From Streptomyces chattanoogensis (GTDB lineage Bacteria; Actinomycetota; Actinomycetes; Streptomycetales; Streptomycetaceae), in NCBI RefSeq assembly GCF_001294335.1, contig NZ_LGKG01000134.1:1-64000 (forward strand): a stretch of 64,000 nt of DNA. The letters run 5' to 3'. The translations under genes and the position numbers were made by a program. The notes below the pieces were generated by a model, which was not told the origin of the DNA, did not search any database, and worked only from the letters and a program-made list of their open reading frames with translations. Within the stretch, counting starts at the first letter, position 1, and every line of letters begins with the position of its first letter. Positions 42,812 to 50,289 of the stretch are shown here, piece after piece.

Positions 42812-44131
42812 CTAGGCGGACAGGCGGTCGACGGTCCTGGCGACTGCGCCGGAACCGTCCTCGGAGGCGAGGCGGTGGGCGGCGTCGGCGGCGCGCCTTC
42901 GGAGGGCGGGCTCGATGGTGGCCCGGATGATGGCCTCGGCGAGGAGGGGCATGGCGTCTTCCGAGGCGAGGGCCTTGAAGGGGATCGGGGTGGTCGCGGC
43001 GCCCACGGAGGCGAGGCGGGCGGCCCAGAAGGGCTGGTCGGCGGTGACGGGGAGGGGCACGGTGGGGACTCCGGCGCGGAGGCCCGCGGCGGCGGTGCCC
43101 GCGCCGCAGTGGTGGACCACGGCGGACATGCGGGGGTAGAGGAGGGCGTGCGGGACCTCGCCGATGGTGAGGATGTCGGAGTCGTTGAAGGTGGGGGAGG
43201 TGGGGGAGTTGTAGGAGTCGTCGGGGCTGTCGGGGTTTTGGGTGTGGGGCTGGGTGGAGAGGTTTGCCCAGCCGGACTGGAGGATGCCGCGGACCTTGGC
43301 GCGGCGTAGGGCTCGTACGGCCAGGTCACTCAGGCGTTCGCCTTCGCCGGAAGCCATGCTGCCGAAGCCGATGAAGACCGGGGGTGGGCCGGCGGAGAGG
43401 AAGTCCTCTACCTGGGCCGGGAGTTGGGCGTCGGGGGCGTGCCACGGCCACCAGTTCCCGACGATGTCCAGGCCGGGGCGCCAGTCGGCGGGGCGGGGTA
43501 CCAGGACCTCGCTGAAGCCGTGCAGGACCGGCCGGTCGGCCGCCTCGGCGCGGCGGCGGACCGTACGGGGTGAGGCGGGCGGCAGGCCGAGGCGGGCGCG
43601 GAGGTCGCGGGCCGCGCCGGCGTAGAGGCGGTCGACGACGCGGAGCGCGAGGCGGCCGGTGGTGCGGTTGCCCCAGCGGCCCAGGGAGCGGCCGCCGCTG
43701 GTGACGGGCGCGAAGTCGCGGGTGGGGGCGTTGGGGACGAGGGGCAGGTCCAGGCACGGGATGTCCATCGCCTCGGCGAGGTGCCGGCCGAGGGGGGCCG
43801 TGGTGGCGGACAGGAGGAGGAGCTCGGTGTCCTGGGGAGTGGCTTCGGCCAGGCCGCCGCCGAGCTGGTGGATGAAGGCGGCGGCCTGGCGCATCAGGGC
43901 CCGGTTGCCGCCGGGGGAGGGGGACTTCTCGGGGGCGCCGTCGGCCGGGCGGGCGGTGCGCGGGTCGGCCGGGAGGCGGCGGAACCCCAGGCCCGCGGCG
44001 CGGACGAGAGGAGCGTAGGTGTCATGGGTGGCGAGGACGACCTCGTGGCCGGCCTCCTGGAGGCGGGCGCCGACGCCGGTGTACGGGGCGACATCGCCGT
44101 AGGAACCCGCGGCGGTGATCAGGATCTTCAT
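42812..44131 (-). CDS. Macrolide-type (MGT/UGT, GT1) glycosyltransferase
   Basis: A 439-residue protein starting at ATG 44131. MKILITAAGSYGDVAPYTGV is the acceptor-domain start and SAVVHHCGAGTAAAGLRAGV PTVPLPVTADQPFWA the GT1 sugar-nucleotide motif with its conserved HCG. A Ser/Pro/Asn-rich loop (QPHTQNPDSPDDSYNSPTSP) interrupts the donor domain and is unusual. Family members add a sugar to macrolides or lipids, sometimes for self-protection. No aglycone genes are near. Confidence 0.88.
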   Translation of the reverse strand: MKILITAAGSYGDVAPYTGVGARLQEAGHEVVLATHDTYAPLVRAAGLGFRRLPADPRTARPADGAPEKSPSPGGNRALMRQAAAFIHQLGGGLAEATPQDTELLLLSATTAPLGRHLAEAMDIPCLDLPLVPNAPTRDFAPVTSGGRSLGRWGNRTTGRLALRVVDRLYAGAARDLRARLGLPPASPRTVRRRAEAADRPVLHGFSEVLVPRPADWRPGLDIVGNWWPWHAPDAQLPAQVEDFLSAGPPPVFIGFGSMASGEGERLSDLAVRALRRAKVRGILQSGWANLSTQPHTQNPDSPDDSYNSPTSPTFNDSDILTIGEVPHALLYPRMSAVVHHCGAGTAAAGLRAGVPTVPLPVTADQPFWAARLASVGAATTPIPFKALASEDAMPLLAEAIIRATIEPALRRRAADAAHRLASEDGSGAVARTVDRLSA

Positions 44132-44265
44132 GGTGGGCGGTCCCCTGTGTGGTGGGTGAGGTGGTGGGGTGCGGGACTGCAGCCGCAGCCGCCGCCGCAG
44201 CCGCGGAAATGCCGCGAGGGGGCGGGCGGGCCGGCTTGTCGGCGCCGTGTACGGGGCGCTCGGGC

Positions 44266-45048
44266 CTACTGCGGGGTGTCCGACTGGCGTACGGCGTTGG
44301 CGTGGACGGCCGTGCGCAGGTACGAGGCCAGCCCGGGTCGCTGTTCCGTCGGGGGGACGAGCAGGGCGAAGGCGCGGGGGTCGGCGGCGAAATCGTCGGC
44401 GATCCGGCCGTGCATATCGGTGGGGCAGGGGGTGAACCAGCGGGAGATGTGCCGGCGGTGCTCCTCGGCAAGGTCCATGGCGCGCTCGCCGTCCGCCGGT
44501 TCCGAGGCGTCGAACGCGGCGGTGAGACGCTGCCGCCAGGCGCCGGCCTCGGCCATGATCTGCGCCCAGTCCTCCTTGGAGTGCGCGGCGGCCCGTGCCA
44601 TGGAGCGCTGATGGCCCTCGCTGTGCTGCCATTTGAGGTTGGCCTCGGTCGCGTAGCTGAGATCGAAGGCGACCTCGCCGAAGACCTCGAACCGCTCCTC
44701 GGGCGTCAGCTGCACGCCCGTCTGCTGGACCTCCATGGCCTGCTCGGCGACCTCGACCAGCCGCCGCAGCTTGGTGATCTGCTCGTTGAGGAGGCGGTGC
44801 CGGGCGCGGAGCTGGTCCAGGGCGTTGGCCTGCGGGTCCTCCAGGATGGTGGCGATCTCGTCGAGCGGGAAGCCGAGCTCCCGGTAGAAGAGGATCTGCT
44901 GGAGCCGGGCGAGGTCGGCGTCGCTGTAGAGGCGGTAGCCGGCGGGGCTGCGGTCGCTGGGCGAGAGCAGGCCGGCCTTGTCGTAGTGGTGCAGGGTGCG
45001 CACCGTGACCCCTGCGAAGCCGGAGACCTGTCCGACGGAGTAGCTCAT
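44266..45048 (-). CDS. TipA-like MerR regulator with TipAS drug-binding domain
   Basis: A 260-residue protein starting at ATG 45048. The MerR domain (YSVGQVSGFAGVTVRTLHHY) and dimer helix lead to the TipAS domain (WAQIMAEAGAWRQRLTAAFD, ERAMDLAEEHRRHISRWF). The Cys used in TipA for covalent thiopeptide capture is kept in TPCPTDMHGRIADDF. TipA proteins are activated by thiopeptides and related drugs and switch on their own promoter. A matching operator lies upstream at 45119-45133. Confidence 0.88.
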   Translation of the reverse strand: MSYSVGQVSGFAGVTVRTLHHYDKAGLLSPSDRSPAGYRLYSDADLARLQQILFYRELGFPLDEIATILEDPQANALDQLRARHRLLNEQITKLRRLVEVAEQAMEVQQTGVQLTPEERFEVFGEVAFDLSYATEANLKWQHSEGHQRSMARAAAHSKEDWAQIMAEAGAWRQRLTAAFDASEPADGERAMDLAEEHRRHISRWFTPCPTDMHGRIADDFAADPRAFALLVPPTEQRPGLASYLRTAVHANAVRQSDTPQ

Positions 45049-45118
45049 CGCAGCGCCTTTCGTCCCCTACGTCCCGGTGCTCACCGGTGGCCCGTGCTGC
45101 CGTCGATCAGGTTGCGGC

Positions 45119-45139
45119 CTGACGTTACGTGAGGGTCAA
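45119..45139 (-). promoter_or_regulatory. TipA-type promoter/operator
   Basis: CTGACGT-T-ACGTGAG is a near-perfect 7-bp dyad centred between a TTGACC -35 (minus strand, 45134-45139) and the downstream -10 region, the layout of MerR-activated promoters with a long spacer. Confidence 0.6.
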
Positions 45140-45155
45140 GCGGGGACGATCGGTA

Positions 45156-45208
45156 GCGGGTGCGGGTGCGGGTGCGGGTGCGGGTGCGGGTGCGGGTGCG
45201 GGTGCGGT
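45156..45208 (+). repeat. Eight GCGGGT hexamers plus a partial unit
   Basis: GCGGGT is repeated eight times without change, then GCGGT. It sits between the TipA-type promoter and the GNAT gene end, in non-coding DNA. Runs of GGG every six bases could fold into a G-quadruplex on the plus strand. Confidence 0.9.
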
Positions 45209-45259
45209 GACGGGGATACGGCCATGGCTGTACGGCCCGCCACCGCCGCCTGGAACGGC

Positions 45260-45814
45260 TCAGCCACCCGTCCCGAGCGGCTCCGCGCCATCCGCCGTCC
45301 CCAACGGCTTCGCCATGCAGCGGCTGTCCTCATACGTCCGGTACAGCCCGAACTTCTTCACGTGCACATAGCCGCTGGACGCGTACAGCTCCAGCGCCTC
45401 GGGCTGCTTGATGCCGGTCTCCAGCACCATGCGGGAGCGCCCCGCGGCCCGTGCATCCGCTTCCAGCGCGGCGAGGATCCGCCGGGCCAGCCCCCGCCCG
45501 CGCGCCTCCGGGACCACGAACATCCGCTTGATCTCGGCGTCGCCGGTGGCGTACCCCTTGTCCGCGTCCTCCTGGACCCGCCACCCGCCGGTGGCCAGCG
45601 GAAGGGTGCCCTCGTAGGCGATCAGATACGCACCGTGCGGAGGGGTGAACATCGCGGGGTCGAGCGGCGTCATATCGCCGTCGCCGTAGCGCCGGGCGTA
45701 CTCCTGCTGGACCAGCGCGTCGAGCCTGACCGCGTCCGGGTGGTCGTAGGGGACGGGGCGGATCTCGACGGGAGGCACCTCGGCGGGGCGGATCTCGGCG
45801 GGACGTATCTCCAT
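45260..45814 (-). CDS. GNAT family N-acetyltransferase
   Basis: A 184-residue protein starting at ATG 45814. The first 20 residues are a short repeat (EIRPAEIRPAEVPPVEIRPV), then a domain with RMFVVPEARGRGLARRILAA (acetyl-CoA loop) and ALELYASSGYVHVKKFGLYR. A -10 (TACGAT) ends seven bases upstream of the ATG, so its mRNA is probably leaderless. It is divergent from xth. Confidence 0.82.
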   Translation of the reverse strand: MEIRPAEIRPAEVPPVEIRPVPYDHPDAVRLDALVQQEYARRYGDGDMTPLDPAMFTPPHGAYLIAYEGTLPLATGGWRVQEDADKGYATGDAEIKRMFVVPEARGRGLARRILAALEADARAAGRSRMVLETGIKQPEALELYASSGYVHVKKFGLYRTYEDSRCMAKPLGTADGAEPLGTGG

Positions 45815-45821
45815 TCCAGGA

Positions 45822-45875
45822 ATCGTACGGGTGAGCGGACGCTCGGCGCGATGGCGTCCGGAGGATGGGTATCGT
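45822..45875. promoter_or_regulatory. Back-to-back leaderless promoters of the GNAT and xth genes
   Basis: Minus-strand -10 TACGAT (45822-45827) ends seven bases before ATG 45814; plus-strand -10 TATCGT (45870-45875) ends six bases before ATG 45882. Their -35 regions overlap in the 42 bases between. Confidence 0.55.
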
Positions 45876-45881
45876 GCCCGG

Positions 45882-46685
45882 ATGCTCACCGTGACGTCTG
45901 TGAATGTGAATGGTCTGCGGGCAGCGGCCAAGAAGGGCTTTGTCTCGTGGCTGGCGCAGACCGGGGCCGACGCGCTCTGCCTGCAGGAGGTACGCGCCGA
46001 GACCGGCCAGCTGCCCGACGAGGTACGTGACCCCGACGGCTGGTACGTCGTGCACGCCCCGGCCGCCGCCAAGGGCCGCGCCGGCGTCTCCCTCTACACC
46101 CGCCGGGAGCCGGACCGAGTCCGGGTGGGCTTCGGCTCGGCGGAATTCGACGACAGCGGGCGGTACGTCGAGGCCGATCTGCCCGGCGTGACCGTCGCCA
46201 GCCTCTATCTGCCCTCCGGCGAGGTCGGCACCGAGCGCCAGGAAGAGAAGGAACGCTTTCTGGCGGAATTCCTTCCCTACCTCATCGACCTGCGGAAACG
46301 TGCCGCGGCGGACGGCCGTGAGGTCGTGGTCTGCGGCGACTGGAACATCGCCCACCAGGAGGCCGACCTCAAGAACTGGAAGGCCAACCAGAAGAAGTCC
46401 GGCTTCCTCCCGGAGGAGCGCGCCTGGCTGACCGACGTCCTGGACGAGAACCGCGGCGGCTACGTGGACGTCGTCCGCGCACTGCACCCGGACACCGAGG
46501 GCCCGTACTCCTGGTGGTCGTACCGGGGCCGCGCCTTCGACAACGACGCCGGCTGGCGGATTGACCTTATCGTCAGTTCGCCTGGCCTGGCGGAAAAAGC
46601 TGTGAAGGCTTACGTGGAGCGGCCTGCGAGCTATGACCAGAGGTGGAGTGATCACGCGCCGGTGACGGCCGTCTTCGACGTCTGA
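45882..46685 (+). CDS. xth: Exodeoxyribonuclease III (XthA)
   Basis: A 267-residue protein starting at ATG 45882. SVNVNGLRAAAKKGFVSWLA, CLQEVRAE (metal Glu), VVCGDWNIAHQEADLKNWKA and DQRWSDHAPVTAVFDV (catalytic Asp-His) define the AP-endonuclease/exonuclease III family for base-excision repair. The C-terminal 45 codons differ from a second, diverged copy at 47271-47429; in that copy GWRIDLIVSSPG reads HRLPDG/WRIDYQMATPG, the more usual wording. The present 3' end was probably supplied by an inserted element. Confidence 0.92.
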   Translation: MLTVTSVNVNGLRAAAKKGFVSWLAQTGADALCLQEVRAETGQLPDEVRDPDGWYVVHAPAAAKGRAGVSLYTRREPDRVRVGFGSAEFDDSGRYVEADLPGVTVASLYLPSGEVGTERQEEKERFLAEFLPYLIDLRKRAAADGREVVVCGDWNIAHQEADLKNWKANQKKSGFLPEERAWLTDVLDENRGGYVDVVRALHPDTEGPYSWWSYRGRAFDNDAGWRIDLIVSSPGLAEKAVKAYVERPASYDQRWSDHAPVTAVFDV

Positions 46686-46739
46686 GGCGGCGGGGGCCAG
46701 TGGTGATCCTTCCGCCGCCATGCCTGGTCGCTGAGGTGT

Positions 46740-47120
46740 TTAGCCCTGTCCGTCTCTCAACATCGCCCGGATGATCACGCCTAGAGCATCCGCTTGCTCG
46801 TCTTCGAGCTTGTCCAGCAAGGGGGCCATGTTCATCACCCGAGGAGAAAGGCCCCCGCTGGGTTCGATCCCGTACCAGTCGGCGGCGATCATTGCCTGGA
46901 CCTGCGCCTCGGAGGTTCCAAAGAGCTTGGCGATCCCAGGCAGTTCGTCGGGGGTCGGGGGGCCGACGCGGATCGTCCCGGGACCTTTCCAGGCGCCGTG
47001 TTCCACGACATTTCTCCACCAAGAGTGGGAGCGGGCTTTGTCGCACTCCACCTGCATCAGGATGTAGTCCTTGGTGCGAGCTAAGTTTCTGACCGTGTCT
47101 CTGAACGGTGTACTCGTCAT
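46740..47120 (-). CDS. Hypothetical protein of an inserted element, TTA codon
   Basis: A 126-residue protein starting at ATG 47120 (MTSTPFRDTVRNLARTKDYI). The C-terminal part, PTPDELPGIAKLFGTSEAQV then QAMIAADWYGIEP, looks like a helix-turn-helix-like or repressor-type small protein found in actinomycete mobile elements. Codon 13 is TTA. It has lower G+C than its neighbours and is flanked on both sides by copies of the xth 3' end, so it was probably brought in by integration. Function unknown. Confidence 0.65.
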   Translation of the reverse strand: MTSTPFRDTVRNLARTKDYILMQVECDKARSHSWWRNVVEHGAWKGPGTIRVGPPTPDELPGIAKLFGTSEAQVQAMIAADWYGIEPSGGLSPRVMNMAPLLDKLEDEQADALGVIIRAMLRDGQG

Positions 47121-47270
47121 AGTTAAATCTTTGCCGATGTTCCCCGCCTGAACAACGCTTTGAAAGCAAATCGTCGATATGGATGGGGAGTTGGCGGATG
47201 TGAGCCGTGGCAGGCGGTGGAGCGATCATGCGCCCGGCGTGACGGGGACTCTCGGTTGCCGGGCGGAGGG
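47121..47270. other. Insert tail with a third short copy of the xth terminal motif
   Basis: Low-G+C upstream region of the inserted gene (GTTAAATCTTTGCCGATG), then at 47216-47234 GGTGGAGCGATCATGCGCC, a third copy of the motif that ends xth. Nothing else is coding here. Confidence 0.5.
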
Positions 47271-47429
47271 GCGGCGCCTTCGACAAGATCAACCGGCTGG
47301 CGCATCGACTACCAGATGGCCACGCCCGGCCTGGCGGAAAAGGCCGTGAAGGCTTACGTGGAGCGGCCTGCGAGCTATGACCAACGGTGGAGCGATCACG
47401 CACCGGTGACGGCCGTCTTCGCTCTCTGA
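47271..47429 (+). pseudogene. Displaced original 3' end of xth
   Basis: GCGCCTTCGACAAGATCAAC onward matches xth positions 46528-46685, with one extra base near 47287 that breaks the frame. It then reads WRIDYQMATPGLAEKAVKAY, VERPASYDQRWSDHAPVTAV and FAL, stop. YQMATPG is closer to ordinary XthA than the intact gene's LIVSSPG, suggesting this is the ancestral end and 46561-46685 the replacement. No start precedes it. Confidence 0.75.
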
Positions 47430-47539
47430 GGTCGTCGCGCGGACCGGCCGACCCCCGTCGTGTGCATCGTCTCGGCCGATGACACAGGCGCGGCTTTCCG
47501 GTGCCACCGGCCTCGTGCCGGGGAGCCGTGGGGTCGCCC

Positions 47540-48370
47540 CTACTCCCCGTCGGCCCCCCGCTCCGCCGCGCCGTCCTCGCAGGCCCCTAGCCACTCCTCG
47601 ATTTCCCTGCGGACGCGGCGGTCCATGGCCATGGAGAGTTCGGCTTCGACGACGCCCTTGGAGAGGGGGCGGAGTTTGTCGACGGTTTCGGCTATGCGGT
47701 CGGCCTCCTGGGGCGTGGGGGTGTGCCGGCGGACGTCGGCCAGGAGGTGGGTCAGGAGCAGGTTGGTGAAGAGGTCGGCGAGGGCGTCGGCGTGGGCGCG
47801 GACCCGGCGGGCGGCTTCGAGGACGGCGGCCAGCGGGACGCCCTTGTTGACGAGTTCGGTGGAGGCGTCCAGGAGGCGGCGGCTGATGTGGACGAATTCG
47901 TCGCCGTCCACGACGAGATAGCCGAGGTCGAGGGAAGCGGTGAGGTTCTCGGGGGTGACGTCGTCGCGGAAGTGGTCGGCCAGCTCCTCGGGGGTCAGGC
48001 GGACCGGGGTCTCCTCGGACCACGGGGTGACGAGGGTGGTGTCCAGGCCGAGGAGTTCGCCGACGTCGCGGCCGCTTTCGAAGGCGGTGAGGAGTTCGCC
48101 GATGCCGCCGAGGGTGTGGCCGCGCTCCAGGAGGGCGCCGATGGTGCGCAGGCGGGCGAGATGGTGCTCGTTGTACCAGGCGATCCGGCCCTCGCGGCGC
48201 GGCGCGGGGATCAGCTTGCGCTCGCGGTAGAAGCGCAGCGTACGGACCGTGATGCCGGCCTCCCTGGCCAGCTCGGCCATGCGGAATTCGCGGGCGGGGC
48301 GCGGCTTTTCGGCCCCGTCCCCGCTCCCGTCTGCGTGCCCGTACGCCGTCTCGTGCTCGTTGGCTGCCAC
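47540..48370 (-). CDS. MerR family regulator
   Basis: A 276-residue protein starting at GTG 48370. The DNA-binding domain starts at residue 30 (FRMAELAREAGITVRTLRFY, IAWYNEHHLARLRTIGALLE). A long effector domain follows (LDLGYLVVDGDEFVHISRRL, LLTHLLADVRRHTPTPQEAD). A -10 (TAGGCT) six bases upstream indicates a leaderless mRNA. It is divergent from the Baeyer-Villiger monooxygenase operon and is its likely regulator; in mycobacteria the regulator beside mymA (VirS) is AraC-type. Confidence 0.85.
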   Translation of the reverse strand: MAANEHETAYGHADGSGDGAEKPRPAREFRMAELAREAGITVRTLRFYRERKLIPAPRREGRIAWYNEHHLARLRTIGALLERGHTLGGIGELLTAFESGRDVGELLGLDTTLVTPWSEETPVRLTPEELADHFRDDVTPENLTASLDLGYLVVDGDEFVHISRRLLDASTELVNKGVPLAAVLEAARRVRAHADALADLFTNLLLTHLLADVRRHTPTPQEADRIAETVDKLRPLSKGVVEAELSMAMDRRVRREIEEWLGACEDGAAERGADGE

Positions 48371-48486
48371 GGATCCAGCCTATGCCGGGGGTACGACACC
48401 GGACCGGCGTGCGACCGCCGGTAACTTCCTGGCGCCCGACCCCTACCGCTCGGTACGGAGCTGCCCTACTCTCCAATCAGCCAATC

Positions 48487-48506
48487 GTGCCAGTGATTGC
48501 TGGCAC
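48487..48506. promoter_or_regulatory. GTGCCAG-TGATTG-CTGGCAC operator before the monooxygenase operon
   Basis: A perfect 7-bp inverted repeat with 6-bp spacer, 60 bp upstream of the monooxygenase start and 116 bp from the divergent MerR start. It contains TGCCA/TGGCA half-sites. Best candidate for the operon operator. Confidence 0.65.
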
Positions 48507-48566
48507 AGTTGGTGCGGCCGGATGGGCGGCCGGTGAGGGGCGACGTCGAACTCGGGAGGCGACGGG

Positions 48567-50135
48567 ATGGCCGAGCACGGGCGCGAACGGGCGCGGGAGC
48601 GGGACCACGTGCGGGTGGCGGTGATCGGATCGGGATTCGGTGGCCTGGGAGCGGCCGTCCGGCTGCGCCGGCAGGGGATCACCGACTTCGTGGTACTGGA
48701 GCGGGCCGATGCGGTGGGCGGGACCTGGCGGGACAACAGCTATCCGGGATGTGCGTGTGATGTGCCGTCCCATCTGTACTCGTTCTCCTTCGCGCCGAAT
48801 CCGGAGTGGCCGCGGAACTTCTCCGGGCAGGCGCATATCCGGGCGTATCTGGAGCGGGTGACGGACACCTTCGGGCTGCGGCCGCACCTCCGCTTCAACG
48901 CCGAGGTGCGCAGCCTGCGGTGGGACGGCGAGGCGCTGCGGTGGGAGATCGAGACGGCGGACGGCGCGCTGACGGCCGATGTGGTCGTTTCGGCCACCGG
49001 GCCGCTGTCCGACCCCAAGCTGCCCGACGTGCCGGGGCTGGACACCTTCCCCGGCAAGGTCTTTCACTCCGCGCGCTGGGACCACGACTACGACCTGCGG
49101 GGCAAGCGGGTCGCGATGATCGGCACCGGGGCGTCGGCGATCCAGATCGTGCCGGCCATCCAGCCCGAGGTCGGCCGGCTCACCGTTTTCCAGCGCACAC
49201 CCCCCTGGGTCATGCCGCGCGCCGACCGCAGGATCACCCGCGCCGAGCACTGGCTGCACACCAGGCTCCCCGCGACCCGGGCGCTGCGCCGCCAGCTCCT
49301 GTGGGGCATCCGTGAGCTGCAGGTCAGCGCGTTCACCAAGCGGCCGAACGAGCTGGGGCTGATCGAGGGCATCGCCCGGGGCCATATGCGCAGGGTGATC
49401 AAGGATCCGGCGATGCGGGCGCGGCTGACCCCCGACTACCGCATCGGCTGCAAACGCATCCTGCTGTCCAACAGCTGGTACCCGGCGCTCACCCGGCCCA
49501 ACGTGGATCTGGTGTCGTCCGGGCTGCGGGAGATCCGCGGCAGCACGCTGGTGGCGTCGGACGGTACGGAGACCGAGGCCGACGCGATCATCTTCGGTAC
49601 CGGATTCCATGTCACCGACATGCCCATCGCCCAGCGGGTGACCGGCGCCTACGGCACGACCCTCGCCGAGGAGTGGAAGGACGGCATGGAGTCGCTGCGC
49701 GGTACCTGCGCCGCCGGTTTCCCCAATTTCCTCACGATCATCGGGCCCAACACCGGCCTCGGGAACAGCTCGATGATTCTGATGATCGAGGCCCAGCTGA
49801 CCTACATGGCGGATTTCCTGCGCCAGCTCGACACGCTGGGCGGGCGGATCGCGCTCAGCGCCCGGCCGTCCGCGGTGCAGGAGTGGACCCGCACGATCCA
49901 GCGGCGGATGGAGCGCACGGTGTGGAACACCGGCGGCTGCGACAGCTGGTACCTGGATGCGAACGGGCGCAATACGACGGCATGGCCGGGCACGACCTCG
50001 GAGTTCCGGCGGGTGACCCGGCAGGTGGATCTGGCGGAGTACGAGGTGGTGCGGCCGCCGGGGACGGCGTCAGGGACGGCGCCGGAGACGGCACCCGGGA
50101 AGACCGTCGGCGCGCCCGCGGAGGTGACCGCATGA
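48567..50135 (+). CDS. Baeyer-Villiger / flavin-containing monooxygenase (MymA-like)
   Basis: A 522-residue protein starting at ATG 48567 with GGAGG seven bases upstream. VAVIGSGFGGLGAAVRLRRQ binds FAD, GKRVAMIGTGASAIQIVPAI binds NADPH, and FPGKVFHSARWDHD is the Baeyer-Villiger fingerprint (FxGxxxHxxxW). SYPGCACDVPSHLYSFSF and the ending GCDSWYLDANGRNTTAWPG are typical. It oxidises ketones to esters, or steroid-like or fatty substrates. Its TGA overlaps the ATG of the first 77-bp repeat mini-ORF. Confidence 0.9.
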   Translation: MAEHGRERARERDHVRVAVIGSGFGGLGAAVRLRRQGITDFVVLERADAVGGTWRDNSYPGCACDVPSHLYSFSFAPNPEWPRNFSGQAHIRAYLERVTDTFGLRPHLRFNAEVRSLRWDGEALRWEIETADGALTADVVVSATGPLSDPKLPDVPGLDTFPGKVFHSARWDHDYDLRGKRVAMIGTGASAIQIVPAIQPEVGRLTVFQRTPPWVMPRADRRITRAEHWLHTRLPATRALRRQLLWGIRELQVSAFTKRPNELGLIEGIARGHMRRVIKDPAMRARLTPDYRIGCKRILLSNSWYPALTRPNVDLVSSGLREIRGSTLVASDGTETEADAIIFGTGFHVTDMPIAQRVTGAYGTTLAEEWKDGMESLRGTCAAGFPNFLTIIGPNTGLGNSSMILMIEAQLTYMADFLRQLDTLGGRIALSARPSAVQEWTRTIQRRMERTVWNTGGCDSWYLDANGRNTTAWPGTTSEFRRVTRQVDLAEYEVVRPPGTASGTAPETAPGKTVGAPAEVTA

Positions 50136-50212
50136 GTGAGCGTAGCGAGCTCATCATCGAAAGGTGCGCGCTGAGCGAATGCGAAGCCGAGCGAAGCGAG
50201 GTTTCGGCATGA
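50132..50212 (+). CDS. 26-codon mini-ORF (copy 1)
   Basis: ATG 50132 overlaps the monooxygenase stop (ATGA). The peptide begins MSERSELIIERCALSECE and ends AERSEVSA; its TGA overlaps the ATG of copy 2. It is highly charged, with two Cys and no membrane segment. It may be translated only to carry ribosomes from one gene to the next. Whether the peptide has its own role is unknown. Confidence 0.55.
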   Translation: MSERSELIIERCALSECEAERSEVSA

Positions 50213-50285
50213 GTGAGCGTAGCGAGCTCATCATCGAAAGGTGCGCGCTGAGCGAATGCGAAGCCGAGCGAAGCGAGGTTTCGGC
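50132..50285 (+). repeat. Exact 77-bp tandem duplication of a stop-start coupling unit
   Basis: Copy 1 is 50132-50208 and copy 2 is 50209-50285, identical base for base. Each begins ATGAGTGAGCGTAGCGAG and ends GAAGCGAGGTTTCGGC, and the next copy or gene supplies ATG again. Length 77 is 25 codons plus two, so each insertion shifts frame yet keeps an ATGA stop-start overlap with its neighbours. The sequence is built from GAGCGAAGCGAG-like words. Confidence 0.95.
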
Positions 50286-50289
50286 ATGA
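50209..50289 (+). CDS. 26-codon mini-ORF (copy 2)
   Basis: Identical to copy 1, starting at ATG 50209. Its TGA (50287-50289) overlaps the ATG of the alpha/beta hydrolase at 50286, so the hydrolase is reached by a third successive ATGA coupling. Confidence 0.55.
   Translation: MSERSELIIERCALSECEAERSEVSA

Larger units (their letters stand above)
46642..47404. repeat. Three copies of GGTGGAGYGATCAYGCRCC (possible att cores)
   Basis: Copies start at 46642 (GGTGGAGTGATCACGCGCC), 47216 (GGTGGAGCGATCATGCGCC) and 47386 (GGTGGAGCGATCACGCACC). They lie at the xth stop, inside the insert tail, and at the displaced xth end. Two flanking copies plus one internal suggest one or two rounds of site-specific integration. 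Confidence 0.55.

Noticed and set aside
50132..50285. 77-bp repeats as CRISPR or transposon ends
   Set aside because: They are directly adjacent, with no spacers, no inverted ends and no target duplication.
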